Source of the DNA: Flavobacteriaceae bacterium
Lineage (GTDB): Bacteria > Bacteroidota > Bacteroidia > Flavobacteriales > Flavobacteriaceae
DNA: 6,206 bases
Direction: 5' to 3'
NCBI GenBank assembly: GCA_002713495.1
Contig: PATA01000007.1
Span: forward strand, 37,619-43,824
Shown here piece by piece: positions 1 to 6,206 of the stretch; position 1 is the first letter of the stretch; each line of letters begins with the position of its first letter. The notes under the pieces are model-generated. The model made no database searches and was not told the origin of the DNA. It was given only the letters and a program-made list of their open reading frames with translations. The position numbers and the translations under genes were made by a program.

Positions 1-852
1 GCAGCTAAGTTTAAAGAAGTTATAAATAGACCAATAAAAAAAGTACCTAGTTTAAGAGATATAACAATTGCTAATTTATTTTTTGAAAACAGTACAAGAA
101 CAAAATTATCATTTGAATTAGCTGAAAAGAGATTAAGCGCTGATGTGCTAAATTTTTCTGCATCTGGCTCATCCATAAATAAGGGAGAAACACTTGAAGA
201 TACTGTTAATAATATTCTCTCCATGAAGGTTGATATAATTGTTATTAGACATCCAAACTCAGGCGCAGCATATTTTCTATCTCAAAAAGTTGAATCAAAA
301 ATTATTAATGCTGGCGATGGGATTAATGAACATCCCACTCAAGCCTTATTGGATTGTTTTTCATTAATTGAAAAAATTGGTGATTTAAAAGGAAAAAATA
401 TTGCAATAGTTGGTGACGTATTACATAGTAGAGTTGCTCTTTCAAATATATATGCCCTTAATAAACTTGGAGCTAAAGTAATGGTTTGTGGTCCAATGTC
501 ATTAATTCCTAAACATATAGAATCTCTTGGTGTTATAGTTGAAAAAGATTTAGTGAAAGCATTAAGATGGTGTGATGCAGTTAACATATTAAGAGTTCAA
601 AATGAAAGGATGAATTTTAATTATTTTCCTACAACAAGAGAGTATTCTCAATTATATAGATTAGATTCAAGCATAATTAAATTGGTTAATAAACCTATAA
701 CTGTTTTACATCCTGGTCCAATAAATCGAGGTGTTGAAATATCATCAGAAATAGCTGATTCTGAAAATGCAATTATATTGGATCAGGTTGAGAATGGAGT
801 TGCAGTTAGGATGGCAGTGATTTATCTACTTTCATTAAAATTTAAAAATTGA
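1..852 (+). CDS. pyrB: Aspartate carbamoyltransferase catalytic chain, 5'-truncated by the window edge
   Basis: This enzyme condenses carbamoyl phosphate with L-aspartate to N-carbamoyl-aspartate, the committed step of pyrimidine synthesis in the cytoplasm. The reading frame is open from base 1 to the TGA at 850-852, giving 283 residues; by comparison with family length about 25-30 N-terminal residues lie upstream of the window. Visible active-site elements are the carbamoyl-phosphate loop STRT (91-102), the SxxxKGET loop with its Lys at 181-183, RHP (Arg at 247-249), HPTQ (331-342), HSR (Arg at 430-432), RVQ (592-600) and HPGP (709-720). Together these cover the substrate-binding residues known from E. 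coli PyrB. The HPGPINRGVEI form of the last motif resembles Bacillus and Bacteroidota enzymes. A GTG at 145 could be taken as a start but is internal, because STRT lies before it. No pyrI regulatory-chain gene follows. The identification is firm; only the start is unseen. Confidence 0.97.
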   Translation, partial: AAKFKEVINRPIKKVPSLRDITIANLFFENSTRTKLSFELAEKRLSADVLNFSASGSSINKGETLEDTVNNILSMKVDIIVIRHPNSGAAYFLSQKVESKIINAGDGINEHPTQALLDCFSLIEKIGDLKGKNIAIVGDVLHSRVALSNIYALNKLGAKVMVCGPMSLIPKHIESLGVIVEKDLVKALRWCDAVNILRVQNERMNFNYFPTTREYSQLYRLDSSIIKLVNKPITVLHPGPINRGVEISSEIADSENAIILDQVENGVAVRMAVIYLLSLKFKN

Positions 853-861
853 TTTGATTAG

Positions 862-1188
862 ATGTTGGTTGAAAACAGCGAAATATTTCTTAAATTAAGA
901 CCTTTAGACATTGAGTCTATTGAGGTCTTTTATATAAATAAACTTAGAAATTACCCAAAAAAAGATGTTATAATAATAATTGATTTTGTAGTAGATAAAA
1001 AATTAATTTTTGAACTAAATAAATGGAATAGTTATTTGGGTTTAACTAAAAATATACTAGTTGTAGTAATTGATAATTTTGATAGCATACAATTTAATTA
1101 TGATAATTTATTAGTTGTTCCTACAGCTGAAGAAGCAAAAGATTATATCGATCTAGAAAATATTAAAAGAGATATAGAGAAAACATAG
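862..1188 (+). CDS. Small STAS-like protein encoded between pyrB and rnz
   Basis: A 108-residue acidic and Lys-rich soluble protein with no signal peptide or membrane segment. It alternates hydrophobic strands (DVIIIIDFVV at residues 35-44, NILVVVIDNF at about 64-73) with helical stretches and ends in a PTAEEAKDYI...IKRDIE segment. From memory, Flavobacteriia carry a similar small protein in this position, often labelled 'ribonuclease Z' by neighbour transfer, whose C-terminus has the same VVPT..EA.D.I..E.I.RD pattern. It is not a nuclease: there is no metal-binding HxHxDH motif. The strand-helix pattern suggests a STAS or anti-sigma-factor-antagonist-like fold, but I see no clear phosphorylatable Ser/Thr site, so a regulatory role is unproven. 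The start is well fixed, since an in-frame TAG (859-861) directly precedes the ATG and no Shine-Dalgarno sequence is present. It lies 9 bp after pyrB and 1 bp before rnz, so it is probably cotranscribed with both. Confidence 0.85.
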   Translation: MLVENSEIFLKLRPLDIESIEVFYINKLRNYPKKDVIIIIDFVVDKKLIFELNKWNSYLGLTKNILVVVIDNFDSIQFNYDNLLVVPTAEEAKDYIDLENIKRDIEKT

Positions 1189-1189
1189 T

Positions 1190-2095
1190 ATGGAGTTAAT
1201 AATATTGGGATGTCATTCTGCATCCCCAAGACAAAATTTTCATACATCTTCTCAGTTATTAAAATTTAAAAATCATTTATTTTTAATTGATTGTGGTGAA
1301 GGTACACAGATGAGACTCAGGGAAGAAAAAATAAGTTTTACAAGAATAAAACATATTTTTATATCTCATCTTCATGGCGATCACTTTTATGGATTAATTG
1401 GACTAATAAATACATTCAAGCTTTTAGGGAGAGAAATAGACTTAAATATATATGGACCTAAAGGGATAAAGGAAGTCATATTGATTCAAATGAAGTTATC
1501 AAAATCATTTACTAATTTTAATTTAATTTTCTTTGAGCTTGAAAAAAAATATCCTGAAGTAATTTTTGAAGATGATTTAGTAAAAATCACTACAATACCT
1601 CTTAAACACAGGGTATATACAAACGGATTTCTATTCGAAGATAAGCTGAAAACAAAAAAAATTAATTATGATAATGTTAATTTATATAAAATTCCTAGTA
1701 CATTTTATGAAAAACTCAAGGAGGGATTTGATTATAAGGATGGTAAAGGAAATTTAGTTAAAAACAGTATGCTAACTTTTAATTCCATTAGTCCGTTTTC
1801 ATATGCATATTGTAGTGATACAAGTTTTTTCACTAAAATAGTTGATCAGATTAAGAATATTGATATTCTTTATCATGAATCCACTTTTTTGAATAGAGAT
1901 ATAGATTTAGCTAAAAAAACTAAACATAGTACTGCTCAACAAGCAGGAAAAATAGCATCTTTAGCAAATGTAAACCAATTAATCTTGGGACACTTTTCTA
2001 CTAGATATAATGAAAAATCAAGTTTTGTATTGGAAGCTCAAAAAGAATTTAAAAATGTTATTTTAGCAGAACAAGGAAAAAAATATAATTTTTAA
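1190..2095 (+). CDS. rnz: Ribonuclease Z (tRNA 3' endonuclease)
   Basis: A zinc-dependent metallo-beta-lactamase-fold endonuclease of 301 residues, the usual length of the short bacterial form. It cuts precursor tRNAs after the discriminator base so that CCA can be added. The N-terminus MELIILGCHSASPR and the DCGEGTQMRLRE segment are typical. Metal ligands and catalytic residues are all present: H60, H62, D64 and H65 in SHLHGDHFYGL, H140 in PLKHRV, D210 in YCSDT, H246 in KHSTAQQAG and H268 in GHFSTRY. These match the B. subtilis enzyme residue for residue with small offsets. The Lys-rich segment at about 150-195, containing GFDYKDGKGNLVKN, lies where the family's flexible tRNA-binding arm sits. 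The ATG lies one base after the stop of the preceding small gene, which suggests translational coupling. The identification is firm; the CCA-dependence of its substrates cannot be judged here. Confidence 0.97.
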   Translation: MELIILGCHSASPRQNFHTSSQLLKFKNHLFLIDCGEGTQMRLREEKISFTRIKHIFISHLHGDHFYGLIGLINTFKLLGREIDLNIYGPKGIKEVILIQMKLSKSFTNFNLIFFELEKKYPEVIFEDDLVKITTIPLKHRVYTNGFLFEDKLKTKKINYDNVNLYKIPSTFYEKLKEGFDYKDGKGNLVKNSMLTFNSISPFSYAYCSDTSFFTKIVDQIKNIDILYHESTFLNRDIDLAKKTKHSTAQQAGKIASLANVNQLILGHFSTRYNEKSSFVLEAQKEFKNVILAEQGKKYNF

Positions 2096-2121
2096 GTTAT
2101 ATGATTATTTAAATTGTAAAT
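2096..2121 (+). other. Longest intergenic gap (rnz-pdxH), no recognisable signal
   Basis: This 26 bp spacer is the only gap here longer than 10 bp. It is almost entirely A and T. I see no hairpin with a T-tract that would make a terminator, no Bacteroidota-type -7 element (TAnnTTTG) and no Shine-Dalgarno sequence. An in-frame TAA at 2110-2112 limits pdxH to the ATG at 2122. A weak AT-rich promoter cannot be excluded. Confidence 0.5.
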
Positions 2122-2766
2122 ATGAAGAATGATTTAGGAAACCGAAGAAAGTCATATAAAAAAGATTATTTAAGTGAATCTGAATCAAATAAAAATCCAT
2201 TTGATCTTTTTCATAAATGGTTCCAAGAAGCAGATTCAAATCCCAAAATTGATGAAGCTAATGCATTTACTCTTTCAACTATTGGTGTTGACGGTTTTCC
2301 CAAAGGGAGGGTAGTTCTCTTAAAATCATACGATTCTGAAGGTTTTATTTTCTATACAAATTATAAAAGTTCTAAAGGATTTGATATTAAAAATAATCCA
2401 AATATTTGTATGTCATTTTTTTGGCCTCAAGATGAAAGGCAAATAATAATAAAAGGAAGTGCTTCAAAAGTTGCAGATTCAATTTCTGATAAATATTTTG
2501 ATTCTCGTCCCCTCGAAAGTAGGCTAGGAGCAATGGTGTCTGATCAGAGTAATATTATATCGGATAGGAAAATTCTAGACTCTAATCTTTTAAAGTTGAA
2601 ACAAAAGTATAAGAGCAAGGATCCAAAAAGACCAAAACATTGGGGAGGATACTTAATTGTTCCTGAATCATTTGAGTTTTGGCAAGGAAGACCAAATAGA
2701 CTCCACGATAGAATTCATTATACCCAAGAAAATAATTATTGGATTAAATATAGATTATCTCCATAA
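2122..2766 (+). CDS. pdxH: Pyridoxine/pyridoxamine 5'-phosphate oxidase
   Basis: An FMN-dependent cytoplasmic oxidase that converts pyridoxine or pyridoxamine 5'-phosphate to pyridoxal 5'-phosphate with O2, the last step of vitamin B6 cofactor synthesis and salvage. At 214 residues it is full length. FMN- and substrate-binding segments are seen in order: GRVVLLK with R63 and K68, FYTNYKSSKG (77-86), FFWPQDERQI (99-108), YFDSRPLESRLGA with Y125, R129 and S133, and FEFWQGRPNRLHDR with W187, R193, H195 and R197. These match the E. coli active-site residues with an offset of about four. The C-terminus YRLSP is the usual family ending (E. coli has RLAP), so the protein is complete. The ATG is the first in frame after a TAA at 2110-2112 and has no Shine-Dalgarno sequence. 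The next gene begins after one intervening codon in the same frame. The identification is firm. Confidence 0.97.
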   Translation: MKNDLGNRRKSYKKDYLSESESNKNPFDLFHKWFQEADSNPKIDEANAFTLSTIGVDGFPKGRVVLLKSYDSEGFIFYTNYKSSKGFDIKNNPNICMSFFWPQDERQIIIKGSASKVADSISDKYFDSRPLESRLGAMVSDQSNIISDRKILDSNLLKLKQKYKSKDPKRPKHWGGYLIVPESFEFWQGRPNRLHDRIHYTQENNYWIKYRLSP

Positions 2767-2769
2767 GTT

Positions 2770-3264
2770 ATGAAAACTCTAGTTTTACTTAGGCACGCAA
2801 AATCTTCATGGGATTATCCAGTTGATGACATTGACAGACCATTAAGTTTTAATGGAATTAGAAGAATTAAAAAAATGGTAAATAATAATAAAAATATTTT
2901 TACGAAAACTGATGTAATCTATTCTAGTTCGGCAAATAGAGCCTCCCATACAGCTTTAATACTTTTGAGGTCAATAAATTTTCATTCAAGTAAAATCATT
3001 TTTAGTGACAAATTATATACATTTTCAGCTAGTTCAATAAAAAATTTTATTTGCTCAATTCCAAATAAATACGATTATGTTACTATTGTAGGACATAATC
3101 CAGCATTTACAGACATAATAAATAAATATTCAAATAAAAAAATTACTAATTTACCAACATCATGTTGGGTAAAAATTGTTTTTAATATTGATAATTGGAA
3201 TAGTATTAAATTGGGTGATGCTACTTTAGGTCTGAAAGATAAAATAATAGAGAATAATGTTTAA
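2770..3264 (+). CDS. sixA: SixA-like phosphohistidine phosphatase (histidine phosphatase superfamily)
   Basis: A 164-residue member of the histidine phosphatase (phosphoglycerate-mutase-like) superfamily, which removes phosphate through a phosphohistidine enzyme intermediate. The N-terminal LLRHAKSSW carries R8 and the nucleophile H9, followed by SSSANRASHTA with R57 and VGHNPAFTD with H109, the conserved phosphate pocket. The RHAKSSW signature and compact length match the SixA branch, whose E. coli member dephosphorylates histidine on phosphotransfer proteins. The substrate here is unknown: I see no histidine kinase or phosphorelay gene nearby. It starts 3 bp after pdxH in the same frame, and its last 8 bp overlap the start of ppk1, suggesting coupled translation with polyphosphate kinase. 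No signal peptide is seen. The family is firm; the gene symbol is by similarity, and other small phosphatase roles are possible. Confidence 0.88.
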   Translation: MKTLVLLRHAKSSWDYPVDDIDRPLSFNGIRRIKKMVNNNKNIFTKTDVIYSSSANRASHTALILLRSINFHSSKIIFSDKLYTFSASSIKNFICSIPNKYDYVTIVGHNPAFTDIINKYSNKKITNLPTSCWVKIVFNIDNWNSIKLGDATLGLKDKIIENNV

Positions 3265-5320
3265 TAGATTTATTAACAGAGAACATAGTTGGTTGGATTT
3301 TAATGAGCGAGTCCTTCAGGAAGCTGAAAATGAGACTGTACCAATAATTGAAAGATTGAGGTTTATTGGAATTTTTTCAAATAATCTTGATGAGTTTTTT
3401 AAGGTACGGTATGCTACAATTAAAAAAATTGCTCAATCAAGTAAAACAGGAAAGAGGGTTTTAGGTGGAACTGAAGCTACAAAACTTCTTGAAGAAATTA
3501 CTTTACGTGTAATTAAACTTCAATCAAAAAGTAACAAGATTTTAGATTTAATTGAGTTAGGATTAAATAAAAAAAATATTCATTTTATAAATGAGAAACA
3601 AGTTTTACCAGAGCATATAGAATTTTTAAATGAGTATTTCATATCGAAGATCAGTCCAGCTCTTGTTACAGTTATATTGAATAAACAAATTCAACAAGAT
3701 TTTACGGACAATTCAGCCTTTTTAGTTGTAAAAATGAAACTTAAAAAATATGATGATAACAAAAAAAATGAATATGCATTAATTGAAATTTTAAATGATC
3801 TGGATAGATTTATTGTTTTACCAAAAATTTCTGATATTCAGTATGTAATGCTAGTTGACGATATTATTAGATATAATTTCAATAAAATATTTAGTTTCTT
3901 TAATTACAATTCTATTGAGGGTCATATGATAAAGATTACCAGAGATGCTGAGCTTGATCTTGAAGGTCACGCATCTAAAAGTTATATTGGAAAAATCATG
4001 GAGAGTGTTGAGGATAGATTATTTAATGATCCGGTAAGAATGGTTTATGACAGTTCAATTGCCAAGGATACTCTTAAATTCATGATAAATAAACTTGATT
4101 TAAATGAAAATGGGAGTATAATTCCTGGTGGTAGATATCACCACAGGAGAGATTATATGAAATTTCCAAGTCTTGACAGAGAAGACTTATTATACCCTAG
4201 GCTTGAGCCTCTAACTATTCCTGGCTTAGATTTAAGTCTAAATATCATAGATGCTATTTCAAAAAAAGATTACATGATTAACACTCCATATCATACTTTT
4301 TCTTATTTAATTAAATTTTTGAGGGAGGCAGCTCTAGACCCTAAAGTAAAAAAAATTAAAATAACTATTTATAGATTATCAAAATCATCACAGATTGTCA
4401 GCGCTTTGGTTAATGCTGCAAAAAATGGAAAAAAAGTTCTTGTTCAAATTGAATTACAAGCTCGATTTGATGAGGAAAATAACATTGAATCAGCTACAAA
4501 ACTTGAGAAAGGTGGGGTAAATGTAATTTTTGGTATTCCTGGGTTGAAAGTACATTCAAAAATATGCGTAATTGAGAGAGAAGAAAACAATAAAGTTAAA
4601 AGGTATGGTTTTATTAGTACAGGAAATTTTAATGAAGAAACAGCAAAGGTTTATACTGATCACACATTGTTTACTTCTAACAATAAAATATTAAAAGAAG
4701 TGAACAAAGTATTTAATTTTATTCAGATTAATTACAAGCTAAAGAAATATAATCATTTAATAGTTTCTCCTCATTATACTAACAACTCCATTTTTAGACT
4801 CATTGATAATGAGATTTTTCTTTCTAAAAAAGGGAAAAAGACGGGAATCAAGATGAAAGTTAATAGTATAAGTGATTATAAAATGATTGATAAACTTTAT
4901 GAGGCAAGTCAAAGTGGAGTTAAAATTCAATTAATTGTGAGAGGTATATGTTCACTTGTTCCAGGCATTAAGGGCTTTAGTGATAATATTGAAGTTATTA
5001 GTATAATAGACAGGTTTTTAGAACATTCACGTATTATGATTTTTCAAAATAATAATGATCCAAAAGTTTATATTTCATCTGCTGATTTAATGACAAGAAA
5101 TATACATGAGAGAGTTGAAGTCGCATGTCCTATTTATGATAACAAAATTAAAAATCAAATTATTGATACTTTTTCAATATCATGGAGTGATAATATTAAA
5201 TCAAGAATAATTAATTTAAGTAGAAAGAATATTTTCAAAAAAAATAAAAAACCAATTATTAGATCTCAAACTGCTATTTACGATTATTTCAAATCAATAA
5301 TGGATAAAAATGAAAATTGA
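3257..5320 (+). CDS. ppk1: Polyphosphate kinase 1
   Basis: This enzyme reversibly polymerises the gamma-phosphate of ATP into inorganic polyphosphate. At 687 residues it has the length and four-part layout of the PPK1 family: an N-terminal domain (about 1-100, starting NREHSWLDFNERVLQEA), a helical head domain (about 105-300) and two phospholipase-D-like catalytic domains (about 310-480 and 490-670). Active-site residues keep a constant offset of two from E. coli PPK: N43 in SNNLDEF, R373 in IYRLSKSS, R403 in LQARFDEE, the autophosphorylated H433 in GLKVHSKI and H590 in RFLEHSR. TRNIHERVEVA near 613-623 and the RSQTAIYDYF ending are also family traits. The ATG overlaps the sixA-like gene by 8 bp, and the 3' end overlaps ppx by 11 bp. 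There is no Shine-Dalgarno sequence, so reinitiation or coupling is likely. The enzyme appears complete and active; the identification is firm. Confidence 0.98.
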   Translation: MFNRFINREHSWLDFNERVLQEAENETVPIIERLRFIGIFSNNLDEFFKVRYATIKKIAQSSKTGKRVLGGTEATKLLEEITLRVIKLQSKSNKILDLIELGLNKKNIHFINEKQVLPEHIEFLNEYFISKISPALVTVILNKQIQQDFTDNSAFLVVKMKLKKYDDNKKNEYALIEILNDLDRFIVLPKISDIQYVMLVDDIIRYNFNKIFSFFNYNSIEGHMIKITRDAELDLEGHASKSYIGKIMESVEDRLFNDPVRMVYDSSIAKDTLKFMINKLDLNENGSIIPGGRYHHRRDYMKFPSLDREDLLYPRLEPLTIPGLDLSLNIIDAISKKDYMINTPYHTFSYLIKFLREAALDPKVKKIKITIYRLSKSSQIVSALVNAAKNGKKVLVQIELQARFDEENNIESATKLEKGGVNVIFGIPGLKVHSKICVIEREENNKVKRYGFISTGNFNEETAKVYTDHTLFTSNNKILKEVNKVFNFIQINYKLKKYNHLIVSPHYTNNSIFRLIDNEIFLSKKGKKTGIKMKVNSISDYKMIDKLYEASQSGVKIQLIVRGICSLVPGIKGFSDNIEVISIIDRFLEHSRIMIFQNNNDPKVYISSADLMTRNIHERVEVACPIYDNKIKNQIIDTFSISWSDNIKSRIINLSRKNIFKKNKKPIIRSQTAIYDYFKSIMDKNEN

Positions 5321-6206
5321 AAAATACGCAGCTATTGATATTGGTTCTAATGCTTTGAGAACACTTATTGCAAATGTTATTATCGATAATAAAGGAAATT
5401 TTAATTTCTATAAAAACTCTTTGGTAAGGGTTCCAATAAGACTTGGTCAAGACACTTTTACATCAGGAGAAATATCAAAAGAAAATATTAAAAGAATTGT
5501 AAAAGCAGTCAAAGCATTCAAAAACATAATTAAAATTCATAATGTAACTGATTTTAATGCATATGCTACCTCAGCATTGAGAGAGGCAAAAAATTCTAAT
5601 TCAATAGTGAAATTGATACAAAAAAAAACTGGAATTAAAATTGATTTAATTGATGGTAAAAAGGAAGCTTCTTTGATTTCATCAGTTAATTTTTTCCATG
5701 GAATAGACAAAAAATCTAACTTTTTATATGTTGATGTTGGAGGAGGGAGTACTGAGTTTTCAGTTTTATGTAATGGTGAAAGAATTCATGAAAAGTCTTT
5801 TAAAGTTGGAACTGTAAGACTTTTAAATAATATTGTAAAAGATGATACCTGGAGTGAAATAAAAAATTGGGTAACAGATAATACATTTAATATCAGTAAT
5901 TTATCTTTAATTGGAACTGGAGGAAACATCAATAAGATCCATAAAATCAGTTCAGCTAAAGATTATGATCCAATAAGTTATTACTTTTTGAGTAATCTCT
6001 TCGATTCAATGAATAAGTTAACTTATAAAGAAAGAATTATCAAGTATCAATTAAATCCAGATAGAGCTGATGTAATACTACCCGCACTAAGTATTTATTT
6101 AAAAGCATTAAAGTGGAGTGGTTCAAAAAAAATATATGTTCCAAAGATTGGTCTTTCAGATGGAATGATTCAGGAATTATTTATTCGAAAATTAAAAAAT
6201 AAGTCA
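5310..6206 (+). CDS. ppx: Exopolyphosphatase, Ppx/GppA family, short form, 3'-truncated by the window edge
   Basis: A member of the ASKHA-fold Ppx/GppA family, which hydrolyses terminal phosphates from polyphosphate or, in some members, pppGpp. The frame is open for 299 codons from the ATG at 5310 to the window end with no stop. Motifs in order are the first phosphate loop YAAIDIGSNALR (6-17), ATSALREA (86-93), the conserved Glu E119 in IDGKKEA, the second phosphate loop VDVGGGSTEF (141-150), FKVGTVRLL, the nucleotide-site loop LIGTGGNINKI and a terminal YVPKIGLSDGMIQELF (277-291). That ending is the usual C-terminus of the approximately 300-residue single-unit form common in Bacteroidota, so probably only a few codons are missing and no HD-like C-terminal domain is expected. 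It overlaps ppk1 by 11 bp, which pairs polyphosphate synthesis with degradation and favours Ppx over GppA activity. The exact substrate cannot be read from sequence. Confidence 0.93.
   Translation, partial: MKIEKYAAIDIGSNALRTLIANVIIDNKGNFNFYKNSLVRVPIRLGQDTFTSGEISKENIKRIVKAVKAFKNIIKIHNVTDFNAYATSALREAKNSNSIVKLIQKKTGIKIDLIDGKKEASLISSVNFFHGIDKKSNFLYVDVGGGSTEFSVLCNGERIHEKSFKVGTVRLLNNIVKDDTWSEIKNWVTDNTFNISNLSLIGTGGNINKIHKISSAKDYDPISYYFLSNLFDSMNKLTYKERIIKYQLNPDRADVILPALSIYLKALKWSGSKKIYVPKIGLSDGMIQELFIRKLKNKS

Noticed and set aside
339..587. 82-residue open frame on the minus strand
   Set aside because: It lies entirely inside pyrB, antisense to conserved active-site codons, and its product resembles no family I know.
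145..852. GTG at 145 as the start of a shorter pyrB
   Set aside because: The frame is open back to base 1, and the upstream residues include the essential STRT loop (91-102), so the gene begins before the window and 145 is internal.
2101..2112. ATG ATT ATT TAA mini-frame in the rnz-pdxH gap
   Set aside because: Three codons in AT-rich DNA arise readily by chance, and there is no leader-peptide or attenuator structure around it.
2764..2772. Possible pdxH-sixA fusion, as both are in the same frame with only TAA and one codon between them
   Set aside because: The PdxH C-terminus RLSP is the normal family ending and the next ATG begins a normal SixA N-terminus, so the TAA is a genuine stop rather than a broken fusion.
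1..6206. Mobile element, CRISPR array, phage or defence system
   Set aside because: Coding sequences fill nearly all of the window and each matches a housekeeping family except the small STAS-like one. No direct or inverted repeats, transposase, integrase or composition shift was seen.

Overview
The window is about 6.2 kb of very AT-rich DNA (well under 30% GC by eye), packed with seven genes on the plus strand. The two outer genes are cut by the window edges. TGA and TAA/TAG serve as stops and TGG as Trp, so the genetic code looks standard. The proteins resemble those of Bacteroidota, most closely Flavobacteriia: the PyrB residues around STRT and HPGPINRGVEI, the small STAS-like protein next to RNase Z, the short exopolyphosphatase, and the lack of Shine-Dalgarno sequences all fit. 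The small intergenic spaces and Lys/Asn/Ile-rich proteins suggest a streamlined lineage, perhaps marine. That is inference; no marker gene fixes the taxon.

Layout: pyrB (5' end missing, 1-852), a small STAS-like gene (862-1188), rnz (1190-2095), pdxH (2122-2766), a sixA-like phosphohistidine phosphatase (2770-3264), ppk1 (3257-5320) and a short ppx/gppA (5310 to the end, 3' end missing). Spacings are 9, 1, 26 and 3 bp, then overlaps of 8 and 11 bp. I see no promoter, terminator hairpin, RNA gene, repeat, mobile element or CRISPR array. The window therefore reads as one stretch of a longer polycistronic unit.

Three functional blocks can be seen. PyrB carries out the committed step of pyrimidine synthesis. 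The STAS-like protein and RNase Z form a tightly joined pair, with RNase Z maturing tRNA 3' ends. PdxH makes pyridoxal 5'-phosphate. The last three genes overlap and form a polyphosphate block: PPK1 makes polyphosphate through a phosphohistidine intermediate, Ppx degrades it, and a histidine phosphatase is encoded just upstream.

All recognisable catalytic residues are intact and no gene is broken internally. This looks like an ordinary conserved housekeeping region rather than an accessory island. The points most worth a second look are the small STAS-like protein and the overlap of the phosphohistidine phosphatase with ppk1.
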